Shown: positions 23,898 to 35,593 of the stretch, piece after piece | Position numbering within the stretch: the first letter of the stretch is position 1 | Layout: each line of letters starts with the position of its first letter | Assembly (NCBI GenBank): GCA_964059195.1 | Contig: CAXKWD010000004.1 | Coordinates: 120,686,043 to 120,750,042 of the forward strand | Source: Ectobius pallidus | Taxonomy: Eukaryota; Arthropoda; Insecta; Blattodea; Ectobiidae | DNA: 64,000 nucleotides | Direction of reading: 5' to 3' | Translations under genes and position numbers: made by a program | The notes under the pieces: generated by a model | Databases searched by the model: none | Seen by the model: only the letters and a program-made list of their open reading frames with translations | What the model was told of the DNA's origin: nothing

Positions 23898-24334
23898 TAG
23901 GGTGGTCAGACATCCGGCTTTTGGCCGGACTGTAAGGCTTTTTGCTAAGCAGTCCTCCATCCGGCGCGGCTTTATGCCGGACGTAGATTTCTCCCCCTTT
24001 TCGAGACTCTGATGGATCGGTAAAGCATATTAATAAAATTTTTATTTTCCTTTATGTTCTTGCCAATCCTAAGGTTGGCACGCTTGTCGATACTATCATT
24101 TGTTTAGTTGGTGCCGCGGGAAAATCAGAATCTATTCCTAAGGATGGCACGCTTGTCCATACGATGATAGCGTACTATCATTTATTTTATATAAACGCAG
24201 TTATTGTGTAAAATTAGTCAGGGTTGTACCATGTAATATCTGCTGTCCAGCCGTCCATGCCCGAAGTTTTATACTATGCTAGATTACCGAAGAAGTGTGT
24301 CCACCTTTCTAACATTTTAGAAATGTCCACCCTA
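23898..24334. mobile_element. hAT-type MITE with 8-bp duplication CTCCTATC
   Basis: Ends TAGGGTGGTCAGACAT and, reversed, TAGGGTGGACATTTC. The exact 8-bp direct repeat CTCCTATC lies at 23890-23897 and 24335-24342. Two related internal segments share CCTAAGG-TGGCACGCTTGTC and CTATCATTT. No transposase is encoded, so mobility would need a helper. Confidence 0.92.
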
Positions 24335-25170
24335 CTCCTATCATGAACTCCTATTCAATGTCAGTAATATTATACTCAATCTTAGCTCATTGTATGTAAA
24401 GAGTTGCCTAACTTACAAACATCGATTTAAGACTTGACCAAGCAATAGACTAATATTTGCGATTACGTAAAATTATGTAGTCTACAGAGTATTTTATTCT
24501 ACACATCTTATGTGAAATATGATATATGTGCATAATATGAACATTTGACATGCACTACGCAATTCATAAAACGTTTAATGTCAAGGCTTAACTCAGCAAG
24601 AATTGATAAAAACTTAATGATAAACCTATCTCACAAAAAAATTGAGAAGTCTACTGTAATATCTATAATTAAACAGCTCAATTGGAGAACGTGAAGTTAA
24701 AACTACAGGAATTCCTATTTCGCAGGCTGCTTGGAATGGCTTTCAAACGTACTTTCAAACTCATGGCGCTAATTTTGCTTTCGCTGTATAGAAACACCTT
24801 ATGAAGTAGGTAGGCCTACTGGTACATTATAAAATCGTGATTTTAAAAAATGTGTAAAAAAACTCTTGTTCAAAGCCGAAGGACTCAATACCCAGATTAG
24901 TTCAAAAACTAAGATGTTTTATTAGATAAGTACTTAGGGGTACCATATTATATTTTATTAATTTTCCACTCCTATTGGTAGAAATGTCCGGAAGTTTCCT
25001 GGTTACTGTGCGCAGGAATTATAATATTAAATGTACATACTCCTACACACACTGCCATGTTTAATATTCTCGCGGAGTTGTCGGAAGAATGAAGATACAT
25101 TTTTTACATAAAGAAATATTTCATATTACCCTGCTACCCTTTATCTTTAATTCATATGTAAAATAAAATT
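24335..25170. other. AT-rich spacer, nothing recognised
   Basis: No coding or repeat structure was recognised. Confidence 0.45.
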
Positions 25171-25316
25171 GTAAAGTAAAGTAAAGTGTTCCCTATTACA
25201 GGCCATGGAGGCCCAGAGGGTTCCAGGAGGTTGAGGCTCCCAGATTTTTAGACATCGGCACATGAAGGTGGTAAGGTTGTCAGCCTTACGCACCGGCCGC
25301 CTTTACCCCCAGGATT
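25171..25316 (-). mobile_element. SINE family A, strongly 5'-truncated copy
   Basis: The reverse complement matches the last 145 bp of the full SINE at 856-1173, including the tail (here read as GTAAAGTAAAG). The head and half the body are missing. The border at 25316 falls inside the CAATCCTGG motif. Confidence 0.88.
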
Positions 25317-26391
25317 GTAGATTAGCAAATATTAATAGATTATTTCACAGGTAAGAATGGTAAATGAATCACTGGTGGACGCATGGGTGGTAGAAAGAAA
25401 TTTAAAGCCATAGAATTTACCTTTGTATCGTATGTTTTCTCGCAAACATCCGCAGTTATGGTATAATTTATTGCTTATCATCAAAAGGGCCACATGTGAG
25501 CCAACACTAAGCTCAGGTGTTGTCATCTGTCATGAAAATGGCCATATCCATCATCACCCCCTCACTTATCTATTCTTAAACACCGGAGCCAGGATGCGCA
25601 GAACGCACTCATGCTACCACTTCAGGAAAGTCAATAATCTACATATTTACTTCTTTTTTAAAAATATTCAAAATTTGTAATGAAAGTGCCTCATTATCAT
25701 TGCCTCATTATCATTGCCTCATCTGCAATATTATCTGTCATATGAGCTAGTTTTCTACTGCGAACAGTGTTTTGGAATCAAACAGCAGAAATTTGCTTTA
25801 AAATATTTTAAATTAATCAGTTAATAAAATCAGGTAAAATGAAATAACCAAGTGCCAGTATGTTTTTTTTTTAATCAGTGATAAACGCAATTATGATAGG
25901 CCCATGCAGAAAAGTTATTTTTGTAATAGATCTCCAAGTTTAACTCCAAAAACAAAATGTGCTGGCAATAATAATAATGATGCAATAGACCTACGATTCG
26001 CTGATATCTCTGTTTCAATTTAAAGCAGCCTTAAATGTTATGAATGAATAAAAAGTCAATATGAAATATATCTGTCAGGAATTACATTAGGTATATTGCT
26101 GCACAAAAAACTAATATAAAAAATACTCACATTAAGATATTGCCTAATGTAAATATCGGTAGTCTACATAACCATAGAATACACAATATAATATCAATAT
26201 TCAACGGCTAGTTGTTATAAATCGTTTATTTAAATTATTATTTAGCCCACACTGACATCGTTATGAAGAAACAAATCAATGAAGGTTGCTAACAATATCA
26301 AAATACGATTGGCAATTTGTTACGTTTTTTAATATATTGTAGGCCATGAAAGAATATGCATTACAAAATTAATATTGATATACTCTTTACT
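25317..26391. other. Spacer with unassigned open frames
   Basis: A minus-strand frame at 25332-25526 and a plus-strand frame at 25423-25680 overlap. The minus frame has a CAG just upstream of ATGACAACACC and a GTAAAT after ACAAAG, so a small exon is conceivable. No domain supports it. Confidence 0.3.
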
Positions 26392-26890
26392 TCGGTACCG
26401 GTCAACCGATTTAGCCCTAATTCAACAGGCTTGTGCCCAAGAACGTCATACATTCGTATTCGATTTTCATGAAAATCCGATAAAGCGTATTTGAGTTATC
26501 CGCGCCTTGTGATATATTACCGTAAAAGGCACTAAATTGGGCATTATTCCGGTACCGCCCAACCGATTTGATCCAATATCAACAGACTTCTTTCCAGGGA
26601 CATTATAAATTCTTATACCAAGTTTCATGAAAATCAGATAAAGCGTATTTGAGTTATCGCGCCATTGAAATAGACACTAAAGTGGGTTTTACTCCGATAC
26701 CGGTCAACCGATTTGGTCCATTATCAATAGGGTTCTTCCCATGAACATTATAAATGTATATACCAAGTTTCATTAAAATCCGAATAAGCGTAGTTGAGTT
26801 ATCGCGCGTACAGACACACGGACGGACAGACGGACGGACATTTTCCCTCCCCACACACAATCTCATAAAGTACCATACTGGCACTTAATA
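26392..26890 (+). repeat. GACGGACA-tailed repeat with three internal tandem units
   Basis: Three units of about 130-150 bp each carry GGTACCG(G/C)(T/C)CAACCGATTT, a stretch with AACATTATAAAT, CAAGTTTCAT-AAAATC and GCGTA(T/G)TTGAGTTATC. They end in a CAGACACACGGACGGACAGA tail. Single-unit relatives are at 3893-4060 (-) and 49600-49805 (+). All three loci end in the same CTCATAAAGTAC-type sequence or its equivalent. It may be the 3' region of a LINE or a SINE; no ORF is present. Confidence 0.8.
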
Positions 26891-27235
26891 ACAGCTGAAT
26901 TTAATAGCTAATAATTATTGTCGAGTTATAGTACAACTTTTCTGAGTCGGTTAAAAACGATTCATTCTACCCCACTACATTTTAACAATTATAGGTACCC
27001 AATAGGTCTAACCATTTACAATGAATCATCCCCGTTATTTCATCCCTTATCATATTCATCAAAATTAATATCAGTTGAACTTTAATAGACGCCATAAACA
27101 CATCAACAGCAGAAAATAGTTGCACATCAATAGTTGCATGGCCTATTGCTATTCACACAGAACCTGAACTCCTGAAATGGTCTCGATGCTCAAAGAAGTA
27201 TAAATACAGCTGAATAAAAAAGCAAACATATTTAT

Positions 27236-27531
27236 TACTTCATTCTTGCCCGTCACCACTTACTACCAGATATGCAGCTTTTTCCATATTTACTCGTAAT
27301 CCTCCTGTTTCACAGGCATCCAGAAGTTTTCTCATCATATATTTCAACGTCCTCACGCCTCTCAGCATCGCCCCCTGGCCGTCTGCAAATAATAATGAAT
27401 GTATTGTATCACCTTTGACTGGTATTCCCATGTCTCCACAGGACCAATTCCATTGTTCCAATATTTGTTGGATGTATATTTTAAATAGAGTAGGAGACAT
27501 GTTACAACCCTGTCTCAGGCCTTTAGTCGTT
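27236..27531 (-). pseudogene. LINE reverse transcriptase fragment with mutated active site
   Basis: The minus strand reads LRQGCNMSPTLFKIYI, then IHSLLFADGQGAMLRGV, KYMMRKLLDACETGGLRVNM and stops after SGDGQE. These are blocks of a non-LTR reverse transcriptase palm domain. The expected FADD active-site pair is FADG, so the second catalytic Asp is lost. The fragment starts abruptly at about 27531, with unrelated sequence beyond. Confidence 0.88.
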
Positions 27532-29082
27532 CACCAACACGGAAACACCAACTCAATTATTGTATTACATGTGTGCAAAATCTGTCTAGAAAACGTAAAA
27601 TTATTCAAAATTTTGTAATTAATAGCAAAATTGCTTACGGTACAGTTGCATACCGTATGAGCCCCCTTAAATGCCCACTTTATTTCCACAAGTACTAAAG
27701 CATGGGTAAAAGTAATGCGCGATCGCACACACATACACAATACATACGTTCCTATACAGATACAGAATAAAACCGTTAACTAGAATCACCTAAATTTCAC
27801 TGTTGAACGGAATGTGACGTGTGAAGTACGGCTGACAGGGTATGAAACAATACCATTGGCCAGTTCCAGTACAATAAAATAGGTTAGCTGAGAATTCAGA
27901 ACATGACGTGGTGTTGCTGGATATTTCACAACAATGTGACAAAATCAGCTGATGGTATGTCATTGCTCCCCGCAGAGTCACCCTGAAAACTCCGAGACTA
28001 GCTAAAATTAAACGCACGGTACAGTCCTGCCAAAAAATTGGACCACTTCCTCTTCAACCGTTCGTTCTATTTCCACAATTTTCTGATATTCTTGTTCAAT
28101 TCGAACTTTACAAGTGTTAGCTTGGTAAACAAAGAATTGAATTTTGCTACCTTAGTATTAATTTGGTTTCATTTTGTAGCTGCAATGGAATAGTGCCCAT
28201 CGAACTTCATACAAAATGGTCAGTAATACAGTCATGCGGGTTAGTTATCTCCCAAAAGGTTGAACGCCACTGCTGTAGGATTTTTATTTTGAGACTACAT
28301 AAATTTATTTGTTCCTTCTTTATGTAATTATGCCTTTAATTTATCATCAAATCAGAAGGAATGGTACTGGTAATATCTCTGTTTTCGGACATTTTTATTT
28401 TCTTATTATGTTGTGCTTAATAGCGTTCAATGTATATAAAATAAAAATGATAATATCCATATAAATGTTCATAATATGTGTGCTTTGGTGTGTAGGTTTA
28501 TGTAAGCGTATATTATTATAAGAATTATAAATGTAATATGTCCATAGGCTTACACCTTACAAAATGCTCTACTGGAAATATGGAAGGATTCATGGTAGGA
28601 GAACTGAACATGTCACGAACGAAATAAAAATAAATAAATAAATTTAATAAATGAACTTGTTTTAACTTAAATTTTATGTAGAATCGTTTTAGAATTTTAT
28701 CTTGTAATTACCTTGCAATTAAATTTAGCGCATAACTTCTTTTCCAGTATGAAACAATAATATTTCATTTCTTATTTATCTACAAAATGAGAAATATAAA
28801 TAAAGATCAGATGACTCTGGTGACAAAACACAAGTAATTTTTAAGTCACATAGGCTATACTATAATATCTGAAATCTACAAAGGTTTATTAGGCAAGCTG
28901 TGGATTTAATTTCAACGTGTTCATTTATTGAATCATTTCCACAAATTTAGCTCATAAATGAGACAGGTGGTAATATACTTTGCCTGTTATATTATACTTA
29001 CATAGGCTATTGTGATATAATTATCAAGCAGATTTCAAATCTTCCTAAATTGCAAATGTGAATGAAAATTCATCACCATTAA
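27532..29082. other. AT-rich spacer, nothing recognised
   Basis: Both strands were read without finding domains, tRNA-like heads or clear terminal repeats. Small frames at 27531-27740 and 27790-28017 (-) are unremarkable. Confidence 0.45.
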
Positions 29083-29302
29083 CCCTTTCAGAGCGGAATT
29101 TATACATTAAAATAAGCAATCATCAAGTAAAATCATCTGTGAACTCGAAGTTTGAAATCTATAAGGATTTTTGTACATTAGATGGTTTCCATGAATGACA
29201 ATCTAAATATGGAAATAAAAATCCTCATATTTAACATAACACATCCCTGAATTAATCTTACATATCTCAGGTTTTACACATTTTTGGGTAGTAGTGGGAA
29301 GG
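29083..29302. mobile_element. piggyBac-like MITE flanked by TTAA
   Basis: TTAA flanks both ends (29079-29082 and 29303-29306). The left end starts CCCTTTCAGAGCGGAATTT and the right end, reversed, starts CCTTCCCACTACTACCC. CC(Y)TT starts and TTAA duplications are typical of piggyBac. A second, longer member is at 55704-56200. Confidence 0.75.
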
Positions 29303-29817
29303 TTAAAAAATTGATCTTCACTCTTGTATTGTTATGACGAACTAAAAATACTAGTGTAAAATATTGACTGCCCCAATATGAATCAGCCCGTTTTGTAAGG
29401 TCCTTTAGTGCAAAGAATCACTGCACGAAGATTTCTATTGAAGGAGAAGATAATCTAAAGTCAAGAAAATTTATGCAAAAATATTATAGGCTACAGCGTT
29501 TTACCAGTAAAAGACGAAGGCGAGTAGCTCTGCTCTAATAAGAGCAAGAGATAGGTAATTATTATACAGACACATAAGCATATATTCTCAATTATTATAC
29601 AATTGTGTAATTTTTATGTGTATTTTTATGTATTTTTTCTTTGACTCTAGTTTAGTATAACCAAATTTTGCGCCCCCTCATATCTGAATAATACCCTCCC
29701 GGGGAATTATTTCTGAAAGAAACACTATCATGCTCATCGCTTTATAGTAAACTATTTGATGGCATGAACTCGACGGATAGACTGCAACCCGCTGCACTGT
29801 TGGCACTGGTAGCTTCT

Positions 29818-29865
29818 TATAAAAAGCCGAGCTGCACGGCCTCCCTCCTCCAGTTCCACACAGTC
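29818..29865 (+). promoter_or_regulatory. TATA-box core promoter
   Basis: TATAAAAAG lies at 29818-29826. About 30 bp downstream is CTCCAGTTCC, and at 29861 ACAGTCAGC; both resemble arthropod initiators. The 150 bp around it are unusually GC-rich for this window. It fits the start of the exon that ends at the splice donor at 29966. Confidence 0.55.
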
Positions 29866-29965
29866 AGCTCGCGAGTTCCGTGCAATAATGTGAGGAATCT
29901 TCGACCGATGTGAGCACCGCATCGATGAATCGAAATCTCATTGTTAACTTCCGGATCTGATCCAG
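29851..29965 (+). other. Candidate non-coding first exon with splice donor
   Basis: Following the TATA box, this GC-richer stretch ends in GATCCAG followed by GTAAGA at 29966, a near-consensus donor. The longest ATG frame is 11 codons (ATG at about 29925), and two other ATGs are followed at once by TGA. It therefore looks like a 5' untranslated exon with tiny upstream ORFs. The following intron begins with sequence containing the (TAA)n array. The gene it serves was not found in the remaining 34 kb; its coding exons may lie beyond the window. A pseudogene promoter is the main alternative. Confidence 0.45.
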
Positions 29966-30028
29966 GTAAGACCAAGTTAGGAATCTGTAGTGAATGTGAT
30001 CATGCAGTCTGTACAGTGTAATGTACCC

Positions 30029-30029
<1 letters not shown>

Positions 30030-30109
<80 letters not shown>

Positions 30110-30110
30110 T
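30030..30110. repeat. (TAA)n microsatellite, about 26 units
   Basis: An uninterrupted AAT/TAA run of about 80 bp. In the window several LINE 3' ends carry TAA-type tails, so it may have grown from a retroposon tail. Confidence 0.95.
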
Positions 30111-32825
30111 TCTATTGTCATTAAGCTTACAAAGAAGCAATAGACAAAGTCAGTTTTACATTTAAAATACATGCCTACATATATATATATACATAATAGT
30201 ACTATAAACAAAATAATTTACAAACAACCAAGAGTTAAAATATCAAAAGATAATTGATTTAGTACTAAATTCAAAGAACTCGTCTAGGGAATAAAATGGA
30301 TGACCAATTAACCAGTCATATAGCTTATGTTTAAACTTGTCAGCTGGGTAATTAAGCACCATGTTTTGTTGTACGAAATACCCGTTCTTCTTATGAGTGC
30401 CAGTGTTGTTTATTTAAAGTAGGTTTACTGGCGTGTGAAAAGACTATCTTTGGTATTATTAATTTGAAGTGACGTCTTTGAACTTGTATTGCGTAACATT
30501 TGCATGACAGGAGGGCATTTACCGGTACCTGCCTTAATACTTTATTTATTAAAGTGAGCTGTAAGAAATGTTTAGCTGGATTCAAATGTAAAGCTTGTTT
30601 TAGTAAATCTTGTCTTCAAATGATGATAATACCAAAATATAAATAACAATGAAGATAATACCGAAATTAAAATGATTGTTCGCGGGTTTGAACCGTTCAG
30701 CTCAATATATGTACACGTACGGCACTTACATTAAATAATACTTGAAATTTCATATATGTAAACTTGAGGGAATGTAAGAAAACTCCTGCAGAAAATGAAG
30801 GCACACATCAGAAATAGCAGTAGGCGATCGTACCTAAATAATAAAAACAAGCAAGCAAACATTCGAATACTGATGCTGAATAAGCAACCTTTCTGCACAA
30901 TATAATCTATTAAAAGGATTAGGCTATTCCGTATCTTCCAGATAACTACCAGCTTGGAATATCATACAAAGCTCTAATTAGATTAAATGTATATTTTTAC
31001 ATCAGATTCATTTAACAAAATATATTATCAGTCATAATAATAATAATAATAATACACAAACATAATGTTAGTATTAATGGTATCAAGCATTGCAGTATTA
31101 AAACGCCTTCATAAAGTAGGTTTTGTATTACATCAACTATCGTTATAAAATTTATAACATATCGTTATAATTTTAAAAAAACTTAGTAATAATGTAATCT
31201 GCAGGGAATAATATTTTGAACAGTAGCTCAAGTAATTTAAGGTTTGACCTATAATAAGTGTTCAAGTAACGAGATATGGAATAAAAAATGATTACATTCA
31301 AACCAAAGGAGTCTCGAAAATAAACAAAAAAAATTCTGTTGAAACATGACGTTGCATTCGTGGGTTACCAAGTAAACTTCTATTTATATCTTCTCGAGTC
31401 CAGACATGTTTCAGCTACCATCTATACTGATATGTTGTTTATAGGATAGTCCGAAATAAGTACTGTAGGAAGTTTAGCAGAAATACCATTTAAAAATGTA
31501 TTACAGATTACATAGTTCATATTACCCACTTAAACATAGAGTGTAGTCCCATAATTGTACACTGCTTCATTATCGCTGCATTCAATGATTAAGTAGGCCC
31601 TACTTTTGTCGAAGCCTTAATTTCTCTACTGGCAAAATATTTTCGTTTTGGTTTCCTCTTAACCCTTAAAACTACTATAACCATGCAGATCAGTGGCTAA
31701 TCTCGAAAAGGCCTGTGTTCGGACAGGAGGTGGTGACTCATGTCCCAACAATAAATTATTCGTTCCTAACAAACTTCATAGCCGGTTTCATATCAGAGGC
31801 TCGCTAAGAATGTAGTCATAAGATTCCGTCCGCGTGTTTAAACAATAGTTGTATTTACATGATTGAGCTCTAACGCACCACTCGTATTCTAATAATTAGG
31901 GCTGATTGTTTATGAATGTTATATTTTCTTATGGACTTTTATTTCAGTTATAGTATTTATATAAACAAGACTGAATATTCCAGATTATTTCAGATAGATT
32001 TTATACGGCATATATTGGCCTATTAAGACTTTTTCAGTTTTGGTCGTATTGAGCATGATTTCGCGATATAAGGTCACATTTCTGTTATTTGTGGATATGA
32101 TCTTACATTCACTAGAGTTAAATTGTTAATATTTTTCATATGTTTGTTTATATCCCGAAAATTACTAATTCCTACAAAGAGTTACTGATATTTTGGTCTT
32201 CAAATGCGGCCTACTTAATAGTTCCAAGCTAAATCATATCGTCCAACTTTTTGAAAGAACTCTGTGAGATGTTATCTGCTAACATTCTTCCCAATAAATT
32301 AAAACAATATTCATTTTTTTTAAATTAAAAACTTCCTTAAACACGACGAAACATATTCCTGACGTATCGACATTGAGCAAAAATTATTTGCCATCCAATT
32401 ATCAAAATGCATTGGAAGATGTTAAAATTAGTTAGGGAGCAATAAGATTAGATGTCGATTGATGAAACGTCGGAAGCTTATAAGAGATCCGGATGCTTCA
32501 TTGTACGTTCTTTGCTGACCGTCCTGGTAATATATTTTCCCTGGATTCACAATCTTTCAAGTCCTTGAGACAGTAAATTATTAGGCCTAAATTGTTATTG
32601 CGATACAATTCGACAATGCCGTGAAACTGTTAAAATAGCATGATGTAGCCTATTATTCAAATAATGTTGAATTTTGTGTGATTCATTAAATGCTTATTTA
32701 TTTAGCCATACTGGTATTTTTTGGATCATAGCCTTTTAAAGGTCATATTGTTTTACATATTTCTGTATTTTAGGTAATAAACAACTGAGCCCTACTGTAA
32801 TGATAATGACACTTTTATAAATTAC
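30111..32825. other. AT-rich spacer, possibly intronic
   Basis: No exon or element was recognised, apart from a short (AAT)n at about 31037-31052. If the first exon at 29851-29965 is real, this is intron. Confidence 0.45.
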
Positions 32826-33745
32826 TAGCGTGTGCCCGCAGCTTGGCACACGATAATTATTTCAAAAATTAAAAATTAAGAGCATAATAGCTAAATCATT
32901 ATATTTATTAACACCTAAATCACGTGAATTACATACAACGATTAGATAGCATCGCCTGGTAAAAGCGACCTCAGATTCGAGGTCCTTGGCCAAGAAAACC
33001 CCTGTATAGTGAGTTTCCTCCAAATCGAACAATGTTTGACCATATTTTGGTCTATATTGATTATCCCTCTTCCGTGTAGGTTGAAAATGTCACATGTCTA
33101 CGGGACGTGACATTCTAAACAAATGAATCGTCCAGGATGGACTTACAAAATCAAGCGATCCTCCGCGATAATTATTTCAAAAATTAAAAATTAAGAGCAT
33201 AATAGTTAAATCATTATATTTATTAACACCTAAATCACGTGAATTACATACCACGATTAGATAGCGTCGCCTGGTAAAAGCGACCTCAGATTCGAGATCC
33301 TTGGCCCAGAAAACCCCTGTAGACTATAGTGAGTTTCGTCCAAATCGAACAACGTTTGACCATATTTAGGCCTATATTGATTATCCCTATTATAATAATA
33401 ATAATAATAATAATAATCTCTTCGGTGTAGGTTGAAAATTTCATATGTCTGCATGCCTTGACATTATAAACAAATGAATCGACCAGCGTGAGCTGCAACA
33501 TTCAAGCGATCGCGATGGTTTTATGTCCAAGGTATAACAAATATAACCAAAGCCTACTGTAATTGATTTGACATTGAAATGTATTACTGAAAACTGATGC
33601 TTCGAAAACGCAAAAAATACACGTTTTCTGCCCGTTTTTCACTCATAACTCATGAACGAAAGCAAAAATTAAAAATGTAATATGCCAGAAACCTTCCCGG
33701 GAATGTACTCAACCACACATTCATTTTTATATATAGAGATGTCAC
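32826..33745 (-). repeat. Dispersed repeat with internal 320-bp tandem duplication
   Basis: The element starts CTAGCGTGTGCCCGCAGCTT and ends near TATATAGAGATG. Bases 32849-33166 and 33168-33515 are direct copies, both beginning CGATAATTATTTCAAAAATT and both containing CGCCTGGTAAAAGCGACCTC and GTTTGACCATATTT. The second unit has gained a (TAA)n run at 33390-33417. The first 150 bp match 20340-20587 in reverse orientation. Confidence 0.85.
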
Positions 33746-34206
33746 AAAATATTGTGAAATACGCTGTAGGCTAATAGAAAAAACTGATGTGATCCACTCT
33801 TATGACTCTCTCGACCAATGCATAGATAATGCGATTATCTCGCTACACATTCCCACATAGAGTAAATATCTTAATTAAGAGACGTGCATTCAGTTATAAT
33901 CTTAACCTCACGAAAAACTGTATTTCTACGAAAAAGAAAGTTTCAAATAGAAGCTTTTGGTCCACACAGTGGCAGTAACTGTAAGTGAAAGAAAGTCGTT
34001 GATTGGCTTTGCGTCACATCCCCAAAATATACTTAAACCAAAAATAAAATTTAATTGTCATGTTCCCCCCACCCCGAATTCGACCTACCTTTCCCGGACT
34101 ATTCACTGACAGACACAGACCGACATGATGTGTTCCTAAAGTGGTATTATTGGATACAGGGATACCGAAACAGGAATAGATGCCTACAACGAATGGCTAC
34201 TTATAA
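33746..34206. other. Spacer, nothing recognised
   Basis: No assignable structure. Confidence 0.4.
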
Positions 34207-34465
34207 GTCGGTCTCCGTGGGTGAGTCGGTACTGCCACCACGGCTGTCTGGGTTCGATTCACAGTCGGGTTGTGGGTTTTTAAGTAACGAGATATCCCCT
34301 TCCTGGATTCAGGACTGAGTGTGTCGTCTTCAGACTTAAGTGACAGGTAGGGACTGGCGCACCCAGGAAACAAATATGATACGCATGTCCCCTTAAGGAT
34401 CAAGAGGGGTCGCTCGTGACCCGATGGACTCACACTGTAAATCCTATAGCTCGGGTAGGGAAAGT
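34207..34465 (+). mobile_element. SINE family D, copy with tRNA-like head
   Basis: The head reads CTCCGTGGGTGAGTCGGTAC with box B GGTTCGATTCAC. The body shares GACTGGCGCACCC, AACAAATA-GATACGC-type and CCCCTTA-GGATCA---GGGGTC segments with the second copy at 35239-35448. The 3' border is approximate, since no target duplication was identified. Confidence 0.78.
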
Positions 34466-34887
34466 AAATGTGCTTTACAACATTAAAATTCTGAAGAAAA
34501 AAACTATAGCATATTGAATTACAGTACATTCAGTTGAATATAAACACAAAGTAATTCTTTATCCCATAATTTTAAACTTGTTTGTAATTTCCTTGAATGT
34601 TTTACTTCAAACATTAGAAGTTTTTTTATTGTTATGAATAAAAAATCTTATTTTCATTATCTCCATTTCTGAAAGTTTAACTGGCTTCTTAATCTGACCG
34701 GGTACATTTAGGAGTCTATTAGCAAACCCAGCAATCTCCATTTTGGTAAAGGATAGAGATGCTAACTTCTGATAAATATGTATTTCCTGCTATATATTTA
34801 TTGTAAATCTGAGTTTCTCCCTTATGATACGTAAAAAGAGATTGTGTAAGTTAGTAAAAGAAACTAGAATTAAATTAAATGATAGTA
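34466..34887. other. AT-rich spacer, nothing recognised
   Basis: No coding or repeat structure was seen. Confidence 0.4.
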
Positions 34888-35593
34888 CCAGGGAATCCAT
34901 TTTATGCGGAAACTTTTTAACAGCGTTGCCCCTGCTCACACTTTCCCCGCTGTTGCGCTTGCACCGGCCGGGACCGTGTTCCGTTACTACCGGCAAATCG
35001 GCAAATCAAGACTTTAGAAACAATACAAAATAGAATAACTCAACCAATTTATTATTAAAATTGGCCTACATGAAGATGCTTATTACTCACCATTTTGTAC
35101 GGATGGTACAGTCAGGATATTTACGAGAAAATCTCCGAACGCGCCTTCTATGGTTATTTCTCAATAAGTAACATTCCACCAAATAAATTCGCTGTTCAAC
35201 CGTATACATTTTCGATTATTGTCTTACGTAACACACAATCCACTCCGGCGGCCCGGGTTCGATTCCCGGCCGGGTCGGGAATTTTTCAGTAGTGAAAAAT
35301 TCCTTTCCCGGGTTCAGGACTGGGTGTGTGTGTGTGTCCTTAGGTTTAAGTAGGTAGGGGACTGGCGCACCCCGGTAACAAATACGCTGAGAATATCCCC
35401 TTACGGGATCACCAGGGGTCGCTCGCGAACCTGAGGAATAACTAACTATAACACACAACAATAGACAAGCGTCTCACTACAAGACACCGAACAGCCTAAC
35501 AGCAACTAACCGCTTGTAGGGTCTATGCTTTGTACAATGCTAGCGCGGCAATGCGGCAGTGATGCGAGGTTTCCTCATAAAATGGACTCACTG
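34888..35593. mobile_element. Tc1/mariner-type MITE with about 60-bp imperfect inverted ends
   Basis: The left end CCAGGGAATCCATTTTATGC and the reversed right end CAGTGAGTCCATTTTATGAG align over about 60 bp, and TA lies outside each end (34886-34887 and 35594-35595). The CAGTGAGTCC start is shared with the mariner-like remnant ending at 4884. No transposase is present. The element hosts a SINE D copy at 35239-35448. Confidence 0.72.
35239..35448 (+). mobile_element. SINE family D, 5'-truncated copy
   Basis: It starts at box B (CCCGGGTTCGATTCCCGG) and continues through the body shared with 34207-34465. The 10-bp duplication TAACACACAA lies at 35229-35238 and 35449-35458. A (GT)n run of about 14 bp lies near 35325. 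It is inserted inside the MITE at 34888-35593, so it is younger than that element. Confidence 0.88.

Noticed and set aside
29864..30211. 115-codon minus-strand ORF with a long Tyr run
   Set aside because: The Tyr run is the translation of the (TAA)n microsatellite; the frame is an artefact.
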